From NCBI GenBank assembly GCA_907163345.1, contig CAJQUN010000058.1, positions 930,001-994,000 on the forward strand: DNA of 64,000 bases, given 5' to 3'. The stretch comes from Haberlea rhodopensis. Its lineage: Eukaryota > Streptophyta > Magnoliopsida > Lamiales > Gesneriaceae. The notes below the pieces were generated by a model. The model saw only the letters and a program-made list of their open reading frames with translations, ran no database searches and was not told the origin of the DNA. Position numbers and translations under genes: made by a program. Positions 12,946 through 25,603 of the stretch are shown here, piece after piece; within the stretch, counting starts at the first letter, position 1, and the number at the start of each line of letters is the position of its first letter.

Positions 12946-14104
12946 TGTGATATCCCCGAAATGATTAAGTGTTATTTAAACATTAATCATTGTTGTGAAA
13001 TTATGGTATTAATTCTTGTGTTGAATTAATAATATTGGGAAATGCATGTGAGGGTGCATGTGTTATATGTTGGGATGTTGGGGTTGTGGCATGATTATTT
13101 GGGGTGTGTGTTATTTGTTTGGTAAAAGCATATTTAAATGGGAATTGAAGTATTTTATTGAGAAAATACTATAAAATATCATGTGAGGATATTTTAATAC
13201 ATCGTGCTAAATACCGGGACCAAAACATAACACATCACATAACCCACCACCCAACCACCCCCCTTGACCCATGCCCTGCTGCCAGCTGCTTGCCCATGCC
13301 TCTTGTCCCATCTCTCACTCCACCTTGTCATAGCTGGAACACCTCCAACTCTCTCCCAAAATTCGTCCAACAGCTGCTAAGGAAGTTAGGGAGGAGATCT
13401 TCCATTTTTATTGCTTGGAAAGCTTCCAAAAATCGGAGCAAAAAGGGGTGAGAAACCATTTCTGGGTTTGAAATTAAGTTGTTGAGTTCATACTTTTATT
13501 GGTGTGAAAAATGGCATGTTAGCTTAGGTTTCTTAAAACCTTCGATTCAAATGCTTACATGGTGTTGTTATGTAGCTCTCAGTATTTTTCCTTATGTATA
13601 TTACATGTTTTATGTAGAGGAAATAAGCATGTAAAGTATGGTGTTCGAAAATCTGGGTAATGGTTGTGCCCTGTTTTCTGGAAAAATATGAGTTTGGGAG
13701 TGTTTTTTTATGAAGGTGATATCATGCACGATTAGCTTAGGTTCTGGTAAACCTTTGATGTGAAAATATGCATGGTAGTTTTGTGAAGCCCTTGGCATTT
13801 TTATTCGAGCAATATTCATGACTTATGTGGTAGATTTCATTGCTTGAAAGTGAGTACTCAAAAATCTGGGAAGGAAGACAATGCCCTGTTTTTCAGAAAA
13901 GTTGGTTGAGTACTGATGTTATAGGGTGATTTTAATGCATGTGGGTTTGTGTTTGGGGTATATATCTTATATGAATACACTCAGGGTAGTGTATTGTAGC
14001 TACTAGCATGTTTGTTTGGGCATGTTGTATGTCTTACATGTTAGATCGAAAGGTATGAATATCGGTGTTAGAGAATTTCCAGAAATCTGGGCTGGAACAG
14101 AGCG

Positions 14105-14210
14105 ACCGATCGATCGGTGAAGAACACTGATCGATCGGCAAAAGCCGTAGCATTTTTCCAAAATTCAAACAGTTCACCGATCGATCGGTGATGGGGACCG
14201 ATCGATCGGT
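14105..14210. repeat. Cluster of GATCGATC palindromes (3' LTR copy)
   Basis: Same four sites as in the 5' LTR; the second reads ACTGATCGATCGG, a C-to-T change in the left arm. Confidence 0.88.
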
Positions 14211-14360
14211 AGTGTTTTTTTTAAAATGTAGAATTTGTTTAAATTTTGATATTGGATTGTAATGAGACATCTAATATTGTGTTGTACACTTGTGTAGAGC
14301 CTTCACAGACAACTACACAGCGCAGGGGATAGTGTCCCACAACACACTATATTTTGGAAA

Positions 14361-14384
14361 GGTACGTAAGCGACGTACGGGCAT
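14361..14384 (+). other. GGTACGT...ACGTACG LTR motif (3' LTR copy)
   Basis: Identical to the copy at 7250. Confidence 0.6.
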
Positions 14385-16819
14385 CCCAACGGTAACATTT
14401 ATTTATGTTTGTCTGTTTGACACATGATGAATGCAATGTGATGCATTAAGAGTTGATACATGTTATTATGCATTGTTGTTGCATATTATGCATTGTTGTT
14501 GCATATTGTGATGTGGAATAAAGAGGTGTATTCCACGAGTCAGGGGTGATCACAGTGAAGGTTTTAATGCTTACGCTTGACCGCTAAAAATGTGGAGCGG
14601 GAGGGGGGAGGCTCGCTTGCACATGGAGGCGGGGTATACCATACTAAGCGAGGATGAGATACCGCTAGTATGAAGAAGCGAGGATGAGATACCGCTTGTT
14701 TTGAGATTGTAAAGCGAAGAAGCATTAAAATAACTGATGATGACTGACTCAAGAAAAAGAGATGATATGCCATGACATTTATTGGTGAAGCCATATATTC
14801 ATATAGTGTTTTGGTTATGAATTGTGGTACAGGGACAACTAATGGGCATTGTAAATGCGATGGAAATACAGGAAGTGATTTGTATTTTATGTTTATGCAT
14901 TTACGCCTTACGTATTCATATTGTGTTGTATATGAATTATGATATGCTCATGTGTTGGGGGTTGTCTTTGTAGGTGCTTTTGATGATGAGAACCAGGGTC
15001 GGGGTTGAAAGGCTGAGCTGAAAGGAGTGCTACATGATTAGCATGTTAGAGAAATTTTTTGTATAGCTTCTACATGTGGTAGAGTAAGACTATAGTGTAG
15101 TACTCTTTTGTAGGAATTTGTGAAATTCCTTTTAAAAACTTTTGGTAATGTATCTCTTAAGCTCAGGTTAATCAACATGACTCATTACTCTGGTTTATTC
15201 ATATGAATGTTTAGTTCTCTTAATCGCACCTATTAGTATCTTGAGATATCGGGGTCTCACAACCATAGTCTGAGAAAGATCCAACCAAAAGAGAGGCAGC
15301 AGCTCGAGGACTCCTTCATCGAGTAGGAGTCTGCAGATTTGAGCTTATCTAAACCAAGATTCCCTTCTCCTTTGAGATGCACGTTTTGCCTCTATAAAAG
15401 CAAGGGTTTGGCATCTCTTTCAGTTGCCAATTCACCTCCCAAACCAGTAGCAAGCCTTAGCTTTCTGAATCCAAGTCTGCCAAGTTGTGTTGTTTTCTGT
15501 CCGAGAGTTTCTGTCTCTGTTGGAAATTTACAGCAAAGTTTATGGGTGTTTTGATCCAACGTTGAACCTTCATAGATTACCAGAAACGTTGTTTATAAGA
15601 CCCTCTGTTCGTGAGTGTTATTCGAGCAGAATTCAAGCAAGAACCATCCAGAAATCTGTCCAAGTTCGGTGAGTTACCAAGTCTGAATCCAATCCGTTTT
15701 CCAGCGTTGATTCGAAGTGTTCCAGCAATCGTTTGTCCATCGTGATTCCAGTAGTGATTCAAGGATTAAAACGTGGTGTTTCGAGGGTTGTTCGAAAGCC
15801 AACAAGTTAAGGAACCCGTGTGTTTCAATACGTGATCAAGCAAGCAAGTAACCAAGCACTGTAAGTGGGCTTTTGCTATTTATTCGTTTCGTTTTGAAAA
15901 ACTATAGTATGTTTTGAAATCTCGATCGATATGAACTATGTGAAACTATGACAAGTATATTTTGTAAGCACCTTAAACTCGAAATCTAATTGGATTGGAA
16001 TTCCCCATGACCCTGATGCGGTGGGGTGTAACCGCTAAAAGAACCTTATACGGTGGTTATCCGTTGTTTCTGGAGTTTCCTGTGATGTCCGGGGATTTAT
16101 GACGTTAATCCCGGTGTGGTATTAATCCTTGATGGATTTTTATTTGTGGCAATTAGGAATTAATTACGGTTTGGCATCTCCCGAGGTTGTTAAATCAGAC
16201 ATTTGGGATCGTTGGATCCAAAGGATGAGATTGTATTCTCGTTTTGGTGAAAAACCTATGAGTTGGCTTTTTAGTGGGACTTGGTGTCCGGGGTGCCTTA
16301 TGTTGGGGCCAGTCTGGGGATTTGATGTTGGAGAGTGAGTTTTTGAAAACAGATGATTTTTAATGAATCATGATGTATTTGTGGAAGTATTGGTATTCTG
16401 GGGCATTTTTGCTTTATATACCAGTTGGACTCGGGATTCAGTCATTGGGAATCCATTTCTCTCCTCTCCTCCCCCCTCTCTCACGCCACCTTCACCCCAA
16501 ACCCTTCCCTTTCCCTTTTTCCCTTTGAAGCAAAAATCGATGGAACTCAATTTAGGGGCCGGATCTCTTGAAGAAAGATAGGTAATCTTCTTCTCCTCTC
16601 TTTTGGCTTCAATTTGATTGTGGTTTTGTGTTGTATGGTTGGGTTTTGGGTTGGTTGTAGAATTTGGGGATTTTTGTTAAAAATCCAATTGGAGTTTTTA
16701 GTGTTTCAAATGGTCTTAAATGGTGTTATGGAGGTGTTGAGGAAGTTGGGGGTGTTGGTTTTGTGTTTGGACACCAAAAAACACCATTAAAGCTCGAGTT
16801 TTTCGGAAAATCGCAGTCC

Positions 16820-17027
16820 GCGATCGATCTTGGCGAGGCACCGATCGATCGCGAAGAGCTACTGGAAATTTGAAGAAGATGTACAGTATCGGCGATCGAT
16901 CGCGAAAAGTGGGCGATCGATCGCGAGGGTCTCAGCGATTGATCGCGAGATGTGGCGATCGATCGCGGATTGATTTTTTCGGGCAGTAGCTTGCGCGATC
17001 GATCGCGCCTGATGGGCGATCGATCGC
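16820..17027. repeat. Cluster of eight GCGATCGATCGC-type palindromes
   Basis: Sites begin near 16820, 16842, 16892, 16913, 16935, 16955, 16995 and 17016. Most are the full 12-bp palindrome; one is GCGATTGATCGC. Confidence 0.9.
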
Positions 17028-17432
17028 GGCACTGTTCACCTGCATGAATTTTCGAAAATGTTGGAAAATGTTGGGATTTTGGAACCGAGGTCTAAAGGGC
17101 CGACTTCCGGAGTGTTGTTCACATTCCAATGGGAATGCTATGCTTTTAAAATGGATTGGTTGAGGCCAAAGTTTAATTAAATGAATTTTTGGTTGGGTTT
17201 TTGTCTATCTATTAAGCATATGAAATGGAATATTTTGGGTATTATGCATGCTTAGCCGGGGGGCTTTTATTTTGGTAATCGTCATGGATTGACGGTATGA
17301 TTGGGAGTCTTGAACGTGCTTGGACACGTGGTTGCATGCGTATACTTGATTGTGAGTTGTTTATGTGTTTTAGCACATATTTCTCGAGGTAAGGAACTCA
17401 AGCAAGTTTGGACTCGAGCTACGGAATTATAA

Positions 17433-17455
17433 GGTACGTATGACGTACGAGCATA
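17433..17455 (+). other. GGTACGT...ACGTACG LTR motif
   Basis: GGTACGTATGACGTACGAG followed by CAT; same layout as at 7250, in an LTR of a different family. Confidence 0.6.
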
Positions 17456-18597
17456 GCCTTTTATATAATTGCAATTGTTGAGTGCTTGGTACACTGTATT
17501 GCAATGAATATGTGTGGAAATGCATGACGCATGGTATTAGCAATAAATGGAGATTGAAATGCATGGTCTATTGTACTTGCTTCAAATATCTATATATGCA
17601 TTGATAATTGCATGGTGCCGCTTTTGAGCGAGTAATGATTGGGATGTTGTCGCCTGTGAGCGAACATCGATTATGACGCCGCTGCCATCGAGCATGCGTG
17701 GAAATGGGATGCCGCTATTGTAGAGCGAGCAATGAAATAGAGCTATGAAACCATAAGTGAGAAACATGGATTGTCTATAATCATTGTTTAATGAATTGAT
17801 GTTATTGTTTATGACATTGGTATATGGCTCATAGAATTGTTAATCAATGTAATGATTAACTGGCATTTGGGAATTTGATGGTTTCAGTGTTTTGAGAACA
17901 GGGACAGTACAGGAAACCCCGGATGAGGATGATGCCATCCAGGGAGTATATTTTGTATTTCATAGCATTTACCTTGTTGTAAATTATGAATTGTATTGTT
18001 GTGATTATTGGTTTGGGATATTGGTATGCTCACCCCATGTGGGGGGTTGTCTCTGTTGGGGCAGGTGGTACAGGTGTAGCAGCAGCTTTGGAGTTGAGCT
18101 CGGGCTGTTGATTGAGGTACTTCCAGGATCGAGGTACCAGAGCTGGATGGATAGGCGCTCAGATCCAGAATCGAGATCGAGTTGCGCTTGAGAGGTGCTC
18201 CCAGGATCGAAGCACCAGTAATGGTATCCAGCAGAGTGTTTTATACATTAGATACACGCTTATTCATTGGGGTGCTCTTATGTGAGTACATATTACGTGT
18301 ATATGGAATGTATAAACGGGCTACGGCTCTTCTCTGTTCATTATGGTTTACACGCAATTAGATATAGAATTGCTAAATGAACTAAGAGTATGTTAGTGTA
18401 TTATGAGAGTGCATGCTATATGGATAATCGTGGTTGGGGAATTTGAATATTATGTGGTTTAAATGCAAGAAATTTTCTGGATAGCATATGGTGTTGCACT
18501 TGCATATGGTTTTTCCCCTGATAGTATGATTATATGCACTAATGATATGGCTTAATACACTAATAACGGATTAAGGGCACGGGGGTCCTTACATTAG

Positions 18598-18609
18598 TGG
18601 TATCAGAGC
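18598..18609 (+). promoter_or_regulatory. Primer binding site (tRNA-iMet type)
   Basis: TGGTATCAGAGC four bases after the 5' LTR. Confidence 0.85.
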
Positions 18610-19023
18610 AGTGGTTGCTCTTTGGGGCTGTTGAGGGCCTAGGATGTTATTGATAGCACATATTTATGCATGATGGCATTAATGTTGTATGACACAACTA
18701 GTTGTTTATGTGTTTTATGATATGAGAAGTGGTACTAATCATTATAATTGCAGGAATCGTGTAGAATGCGATGTGATGGCATTAATGATGATGTCTAGCA
18801 CTTCATGTATTATGTGTTAAGGGATCTGATTTTGTAGGAGGAAAGGTGAGACGTACGGGCTTCGGACGGTAAAACGTGTTACATCTTTGATTATGTATAT
18901 CGTGGATAGTGGATCCTTACATGTGATGATATATGTGAAATGATAGTGATATATTGTGATAATGGAACCAATTGTTGTGTTCGATTATTGTGGTAGAGTT
19001 GATGAATGTTCCGGTAGCCTTTA

Positions 19024-20010
19024 TCTCCGAGTGAGGGAGGTACTTGCCGCTGTCATGTAACATGCCGCTGTCATTGTCGAAGCGAGGGGTCCTAAAATTC
19101 CGCTGTTGTATTGGGACAGGAACAGTCACAATTCTAGTGATTAATGTGGAATATTGTGGTTATAACTGGAACGTGATATCGATCATTATATTGTGAAATG
19201 TTGTATTAACCTGGATGCAGGCACATGGAGCTAGTGGAAGTTCCGGTAGTTGTTATATTCGAGCGAGGGAGGTACTTGCCGCTGTCATATGAAGCGATGG
19301 TAGTATGATATTTGCCGCTGTCATGTCTAAGCGAGGTAACATGCCGCTGTCATTGTCGAAGCGAGGGATATCATATGATGCCGCTATATGTCGAAGCGAG
19401 GGGTCCTAAAATTCCGCTGCTATAACAAGAACCGGAACAACCACATTATGGATATTGATAGCGATGGTTCATTCCGCTATATTGATTGGCGATGGTTCAT
19501 GCCGCCAGGTATATTGATAGCGATGGTTCATTCCGTTATATTGATTGGCGATGGTTCATGCCGCCAGGTATATTGATAGCGATGGTTCATTCCGCTATAT
19601 TGATTGGCGATGGTTCATGCCGCCAGGTATATTGATAGCGATGGTTCATTTTGCTATATTGATTGGCGATGGTTCATGCCGCCAGGTATATTGATAGTGA
19701 TGTCTCATTCCGCTATTCTATTGGCGATGGTTCATGCCGCCGGGTATTCTATTGACGATGATTCGTGCCACCGGATATTACCTAGCGACTGGTCATTCCG
19801 CTACACCTATGGCGATGGTTCATACCGCCGGATATCTATAGCGATATCTTATGCCGCTGACTCTATGACGAGAGATCATGCCGCTGATTCTATAGCGATG
19901 GGTTATACCGCTATGTGCGTAGCGCTGGATTTTGTCGCCTACGAGCGATGGATGCTACTTGTGTACCGCTGGTGGACGATGGATACTGGTATTCCGCTAT
20001 CTTGATAGCG
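19024..20010 (+). repeat. Field of AGCG...CGCT mini-hairpins
   Basis: At least 15 pairs of AGCG (or GGCG) followed by CGCT (or CGCC), mostly 11 bases later. Stems vary together: ATAGCG with CGCTAT, TGGCG with CGCCA, TAGCG with CGCTA. Several single changes keep a G-T (G-U) pair. Confidence 0.75.
19457..19751 (+). repeat. 59-bp tandem repeat, about five units
   Basis: Units start at 19457, 19516, 19575, 19634 and 19693, exactly 59 bp apart. Each holds two hairpins with the shared loop ATGGTTCATTC or ATGGTTCATGC. The last unit is degenerate, and related but irregular copies continue to about 20010. Confidence 0.9.
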
Positions 20011-22500
20011 ATGAGGTATGACATATTACTTGTGTTAGCATTATTGTGGATACTACATGTTGTTATATATGTCATGTATTTGACGATGAGATTATGGATG
20101 TCATGTGTTGACATATGCCGTCACGGGATGACGATGACATAGTTGATGTTCTATGTAGACGTGTGGCGTCGTTTTGATGATTAATACATTTATGTTGTGT
20201 ATTGAGTTGTATGGTTTAAGTGCCTTTGGTGGGCACATGGTAGTGTCTGGGTCACTAGTTGACGAGACTATTATGCTGAGCAAGTTGCTCGAAGAATTAT
20301 TGGGTGCACCGTACAGGGATTGTACCGTACCACATTTTTGGAGTATATTGTTCGAGTAATGATACCCTTGGGTATACTCGCTGGTTTGGCTTAGGCCAAG
20401 TGATTGGTGGTAAGAGTAGTCATTGAGGAAACTACTCGCTTGTTGTTGTGATCTGCGGTAGGCGTGGTCACACCCACCCTGAGGGTGTAGGATAAGTCCT
20501 AATGGATTAGGATTGCTTCGTGATTGAGCAAGGACACCGGGATGTCCACTATGCTTTGGTTTTAAAGAAATATTGGGTGATGACCCACTCCTCTAAATGG
20601 ATGATATGGTATGGTATGCCGGGTGGAACGTGTGAGACGTTGGTAGGCTTGATATGAGCCTTTGGAGGCAGCGCTCGTTAGCCAGATATAGTGGCAATGT
20701 TATAGCGTGCTTTTGAATTACCATTATACTGCTCGTGTGATTCGAGTTCAGTGATGAGGACTTTTAGTAGACTCTTGTAGTCTCTTTGTGGCATGATAAT
20801 TGAGGCAGAGAATACCTCACGGAGACATTTATACGTCAAATGTTTTAAGAGGCTTGTTTTGGGACAACTCAATTTTGTTGGAATACCAACTTGAGCATCG
20901 ACAAGTCGTTGTTAGCTCTGGTTGAGCATCTTTGCATATGGTATGCGACGAAAGTCACAATTGATTGTGTGGTATAGTTAGTGGAGTGACACTACTATAT
21001 TGACTTTATCTCTTGGAGAGATTTGGGTTGTACTGTCATGGAGACAACTACTTTTGGTTGAGGGTTGATCGTGAATCAACCAGGGTAAGCCCTACTAGTG
21101 TTGGACTAGGTAATGGCTTCGTGTTTCCAGTGAGACGTTCGAGGAGACGTCTCTGGGATGATGCTCGAGTGTGGAGTACTATGGCAATAGTACAGGGCAT
21201 CATTGTTTGAGTATACATGACGTATACGAGTTTCGATTTGATGATAGTGGCTTCGATGCACTATTCTGAACCAATTGCTTATTTTGGTTCCGAGATATAT
21301 GTTGGTATGTATATCCAGTTTTCCGGACGGTGGTTCGAGGTTAGAGGGTCATGGATTCATGACACTATTCCTTTTGGGAAAGGCGGTATTGTTATACCTG
21401 CCGGTCGAATCTTTTGGGAGATTCATTGCTTTGGTTGTGTGGTGTTGATGTTGAAATCACACCCTTTGGCTTTGGTCTGTTGACCACTATTCTCCGTGGA
21501 GTGAGAATAATCGAGGCTTGGCAGTAAGTTTTGGGACTTTGGGTATGTTTGGAGATACCCGAGCCTATTGCTTTGAGTGTGCCTGTTGTGTTGGTGCTTG
21601 GACATGTATACCCGTGTGTGTATACGAATGTCAACTCTATTTCGTTCCTTGTTGAACGTCGGTTTAATGTACTTGGTTTGATGAATCTCCGGTGGGAGAT
21701 TGTGGCAATTTGAGATTGGTAATCTCGATAGCACGATGTACTCTGAGGAATAATCGTGAGGTCCGTTCGACTTCCCCTGAGGAGGGATTGTCGTGTCTTG
21801 GAACCTTGGTGGTTCTTGTTGGATAATTCGATAGCCTTCCTATTTTAGGATTGTTGAATCCCAGGATAAATGAGGGATGGCCAGGATTCGAATTTGTTTA
21901 GTGTCACAGTCGACACGTGTTTGGGAATGCAATTGTTTGTCTTGCATGTCCTTTGTGGAACTTGAGACTTTGTAGAGTCTCGATAGTGTGTTTTGGACCA
22001 AGATGGGATTTCTTGGAACACATGGTTGTAGACATCTGTAGTGATGTTTTTGTGTGGTTTAGTGACCGTGGTTTACCCGATCCGGATTGCATGTGGTGCA
22101 ACTACTCCTTTGGAGGAGATGGACCGGGAAGCGAAACCGGATTTTCTGCGAGTATACTGTTGTATACTAATGGTCCACATCATAACGATGTGTGTTAAGC
22201 AACGTGGACGATTGGTGGATATCATGGAGAGATATCTATGTTAGAACCAAAGGGTTTTTGATTGATTTGCAGTCATGATGGACTGACTTCCGGGACGATT
22301 CACATCGAGGTATGTTATTATCTTTCGGGTTATATTGGTTTTGGTATTTGCTCTATTGTAGAGCTTGGTGCGAGATCAGTGTTCTCGCAGTTGATGATTC
22401 GATTCTAATGTGGTCTAGAATCGGGGTTGTGGCTTTACTTTGGTTGTGTAGTCCTGGTGTTACGTAGAGTATGCCGGTGCAATTTCGAGGACGAAATTTT

Positions 22501-22516
22501 ATTAGTGGGGGATAAT
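22501..22516 (+). promoter_or_regulatory. Polypurine tract of the LARD-like element
   Basis: TTAGTGGGGGATAATG immediately before the 3' LTR. Confidence 0.65.
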
Positions 22517-23249
22517 GGTGATGTCCGGGGATTTATGACGTTAATCCCGGTGTGGTATTAATCCTTGATGGATTTTTATTTGTGGCAATTAGGAATTAAT
22601 TGCGGTTTGGCATCTCCCGAGGTTGTTAAATCGGACATTTGGGATCGTTGGATCCAAAGGATGATTGTATTCTCATTTTGGTGAAAAACCTATGAGTTGG
22701 GTTTTTAGTGGGACTTGGTGTCCGGGGTGCCTTATGTTGGGGCCAGTCTGGGGATTTGATGTTGGAGAGTGAGTTTTTGAAAACAGATGATTTTTAATGA
22801 ATCATGATGTATTTGTGGAAGTATTGGTATTCTGGGGTATTTTTGCTATATATACCAGTTGGACTCGGGATTCAGTCATTGGGAATCCATTTCTCTCCTC
22901 TCCTCCCCCTCTCTCACGCCACCTTCACCCCAAACCCTTCCCTTTCCCTTTTTCCCTTTGAAGCAAAAATCGATGGAACTCGATTTAGGGGCCGGATCTC
23001 TTGAAGAAAGATAAGTAATCTTCTTCTCCTCTCTTTTGGCTTCAATTTGATTGTGGTTTTGTGTTGTATGGTTGGGTTTTGGGTTGGTTGTAGAATTTGG
23101 GGATTTTTGTTAAAAATCCAATTGGAGTTTTTAGTGTTTCAAATGGTCTTAAATGGTGTTATGGAGGTGTTGAGGAAGTTGGGGTGTTGGTTTTGTGTTT
23201 GGACACCAAAAACACCATTAAAGCTCGAGTTTTTGGAAAATCGCAGTCT

Positions 23250-23415
23250 GCGATCGATCTTGGCGAGGCACCGATCGATCGCGAAGAGCTACTGGAAATT
23301 TGAAGAAGATGTACAGTATCGGCGATCGATCGCGAGATGTGGCGATCGATCGCGGATTGATTTTTTCGGGCAGTAGCTTGCGCGATCGATCGCGCCTGAT
23401 GGGCGATCGATCGCG
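23250..23415. repeat. Cluster of six GCGATCGATCGC-type palindromes
   Basis: Counterpart of 16820-17027 with two sites removed by a deletion joining two GATCGCGA copies. Confidence 0.88.
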
Positions 23416-23810
23416 GCACTGTTCACCTGCATGAATTTTTGAAAATGTTGGGATTTTGGAACCGAGATCTAAATGGCCGACTTCCGGAGTGTTGTTCACA
23501 TTCCAATGGGAATGCTATGCTTTTAAAATGGATTGGTTGAGGCCAAAATTTAATTAAACGAATTTTTGGTTGGGTTTTTGAATATCTATTAAGCATATGA
23601 AATGGAATATTTTGGGTATTATGCATGCTTAGCCGGGGGGCTTTTATTTTGGTAATCGTCGTGGATTGACGATATGATTGGGAGTCTTGAACGTGCTTGG
23701 ACACGTGGTTGCATGCGTATACTTGATTGTGAGTTGTTTATGTGTTTTAGCACATATTTCTCGAGGTAAGGAACTCAAGCAAAGTTTGGACTCGAGCTAC
23801 GGAATTATAA

Positions 23811-23833
23811 GGTACGTATGACGTACGAGCATA
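23811..23833 (+). other. GGTACGT...ACGTACG LTR motif (3' LTR copy)
   Basis: Same as at 17433. Confidence 0.6.
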
Positions 23834-25603
23834 GCCTTTTATATAATTGCAATTGTTGAGTGCTTGGTACACTGTATTGCAATGAATATGTGTGGAAATG
23901 CATGACGCATGGTATTAGCAATAAACGGAGATTGAAATGCATGGTCTATTGTACTTGCTTCAAATATCTATATATGCATTGAGAATTGCATGGTGCCGCT
24001 TTTGAGCGAGTAATGATTGGGATGTTGTCGCCTGTGAGCGAACATCGATTATGACGCCGCTGCCATCGAGCATGCGTGGAAATGGGATGCCGCTATTGTA
24101 GAGCGAGCAATGAAATAGAGCTATGAAACCATAAGTGAGAAACATGGATTGTCTATAATCATTGTTTAATGAATTGATGTTATTGTTTATGACATTGGTA
24201 TATGGCTCATAGAATTGTTAATCAATGTAATGATTAACTGGCATTTGGGAATTTGATGGTTTCAGTGTTTTGAGAACAGGGACAGTAAAGGAAACCCCGG
24301 ATGAGGATGATGCCATCCATGGAGTATATTTTGTATTTCATAGCATTTACCTTGTTGTAAATTATGAATTGTATTGTTGTGATTATTGGTTTGGGATATT
24401 GGTATGCTCACCCCATGTGGGGGGTTGTCTCTGTTGTGGCAGGTGGTACAGGTGTAGCAGCAGCTTTGGAGTTGAGCTCGGGCTGTTGATTGAGGTACTT
24501 CCAGGATCGAGGTACCAGAGCTGGATGGATAGGCGCTCAGATCCAGAATCGAGATCGAGTTGCGCTTGAGAGGTGCTCCCAGGATCGAAGCACCAGTAAT
24601 GGTATCCAGCAGAGTGTTTTATACATTAGATACACGCTTATTCATTGGGGTGCTCTTATGTGAGTACATATTACGTGTATATGGAATGTATAAACGGGCT
24701 ACGGCTCTTCTCTGTTCATTATGGTTTACACGCAATCAGATATAGAATTGCTAAATGAACTAAGAGTATGTTAGTGTATTATGAGGTGCATGCTATATGG
24801 ATAATCGTGGTTGGGGAATTTGAATATTATGTGGTTTAAATGCAAGAAATTTTCTGGATAGCATATGGTGTTGCACTTGCATATGGTTTTTCCCCTGATA
24901 GTATGATTATATGCACTAATGATATGGCTTAATACACTAATAACGGATTAAGGGCGCGGGGGTCCTTACATTTCCAGACCCTTTATTCGTGGGTAAGCCG
25001 ATGTCATGACCTCATCTCTAGGAGGGATAAGTCTAGAGACTGATATCAGTACCAAGAGGAGATTAGATGCTTTACTGTGCTTAAGTATATGAAAAATTAT
25101 GAACGATATGAGATGTCATGTTATGGCTCGTTGGAGCAATTATGTCAAGATACATTCATATCGGTTTATGTCAAGTTTTGATTCATGTTATGAAAATTAT
25201 GAAGTATTTATTATGATATCATATCGATTGTCCCCCACTTGCGGAGTGTTTTCCAAAACACTCATCACCCCTTACTCTACATCCCCAGATAAAGCTGAGG
25301 AAGAAGTTGAAGCCGAAGAAGATCACCAATTTTGGGGGTGGTGATATATCCGCTGCGTATTTCTAAGAATTAAGATCCCAAGACTTTATTTAAGTACGAT
25401 TTTACTATTTAAGACTTTTAGAGTTTGATTACGCGTTTTTAATTCAGTTGTAAAGACAATGATTTCTTTATTTATGGAATATAGACTGGTTTCGTTTGTT
25501 ACGATATTACGAGGCTTATTGGTTTTCTAGTTGTAATGAAAATCAATGCCGGTGTTAATGACCCCGGTCTCGGGGCGTGACAATTCATCCATTCATCATC
25601 GAT

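Larger units (their letters stand above)
5831..15261 (+). mobile_element. Full-length Gypsy chromovirus (Tekay-like), decayed
   Basis: Two 2.3-kb LTRs (TGTGATATCC...GTCTCACA) bound an internal region with PBS, gag, protease, RT, RNase H, integrase and a C-terminal chromodomain-like segment, in Gypsy order. The exact 5-bp duplication ACCAT at 5826-5830 and 15262-15266 proves insertion into the older LTR. Both reading frames are broken many times, so it is non-autonomous now. The LTRs differ at a few dozen positions at most, by eye around 1 percent. Confidence 0.93.
12946..15261 (+). repeat. 3' LTR of the Gypsy chromovirus
   Basis: 2316 bp, same ends as the 5' copy. It differs by scattered substitutions and small indels, for example a 9-bp tandem unit missing near 13280. 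One of its four palindromes is mutated. Confidence 0.92.
16081..18593 (+). repeat. 5' LTR of the non-autonomous Gypsy-like element
   Basis: 2513 bp. TATATA at about 16415-16420, eight GCGATCGATCGC-type sites at 16820-17027, GGTACGT...ACGTACG at about 17433, and CCGCT...AGCGAG mini inverted repeats at 17625-17730. Confidence 0.9.
18610..22500 (+). other. Non-coding interior of the LARD-like element
   Basis: No gag, protease, RT or integrase motif appears in any frame; the open stretches are short and unlike known proteins. Contents seen: an ACGTACGGGC motif near 18851, a dense field of AGCG...CGCT mini inverted repeats (about 19024-20010) and otherwise unremarkable, moderately GC sequence. 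Confidence 0.7.
16081..24970 (+). mobile_element. Non-autonomous Gypsy-like LTR element (LARD-like)
   Basis: LTRs of 2.51 and 2.45 kb (TGTGATGTCC...GGTCCTTACA) enclose 3.9 kb with an initiator-Met PBS and a polypurine tract but no recognisable gag or pol. The duplication TTTCC flanks it (16076-16080, 24971-24975). Long LTRs plus a long non-coding interior fit the LARD class, moved by proteins of another element. The sequence just before the 3' LTR (TTTCGAGGACGAAAT at about 22485) is also present before the chromovirus 3' LTR. That suggests descent from a chromovirus. Confidence 0.88.
22517..24970 (+). repeat. 3' LTR of the non-autonomous Gypsy-like element
   Basis: 2454 bp. First base is G where the 5' LTR has T. 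It lacks about 43 bp of the palindrome cluster through a deletion between two palindromes, plus smaller indels. Confidence 0.88.
5179..25582 (+). mobile_element. Old solo LTR split by two later Gypsy insertions
   Basis: Left end TGTAAAGACCCGG at 5179 and right end CGGGGCGTGACA at 25582 have TG...CA termini. They are flanked by an exact 5-bp duplication ATTCA (5174-5178, 25583-25587). Removing the nested elements leaves 5179-5830, 15267-16080 and 24976-25582, about 2.07 kb, with a TATAAAAG box at 15393-15400. No internal domain remains, so it is a solo LTR formed by LTR-LTR recombination. It must predate both insertions inside it. Confidence 0.8.

Noticed and set aside
16129..16581. Short ORFs at the start of the LARD-like LTR (repeated near 22800)
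   Set aside because: They lie in LTR sequence, are not preserved between the two LTR copies and match no protein.
19457..19751. Regular direct repeats that might suggest a CRISPR-like array
   Set aside because: Units are head-to-tail with no unique spacers, in a plant LTR element; it is a tandem repeat.
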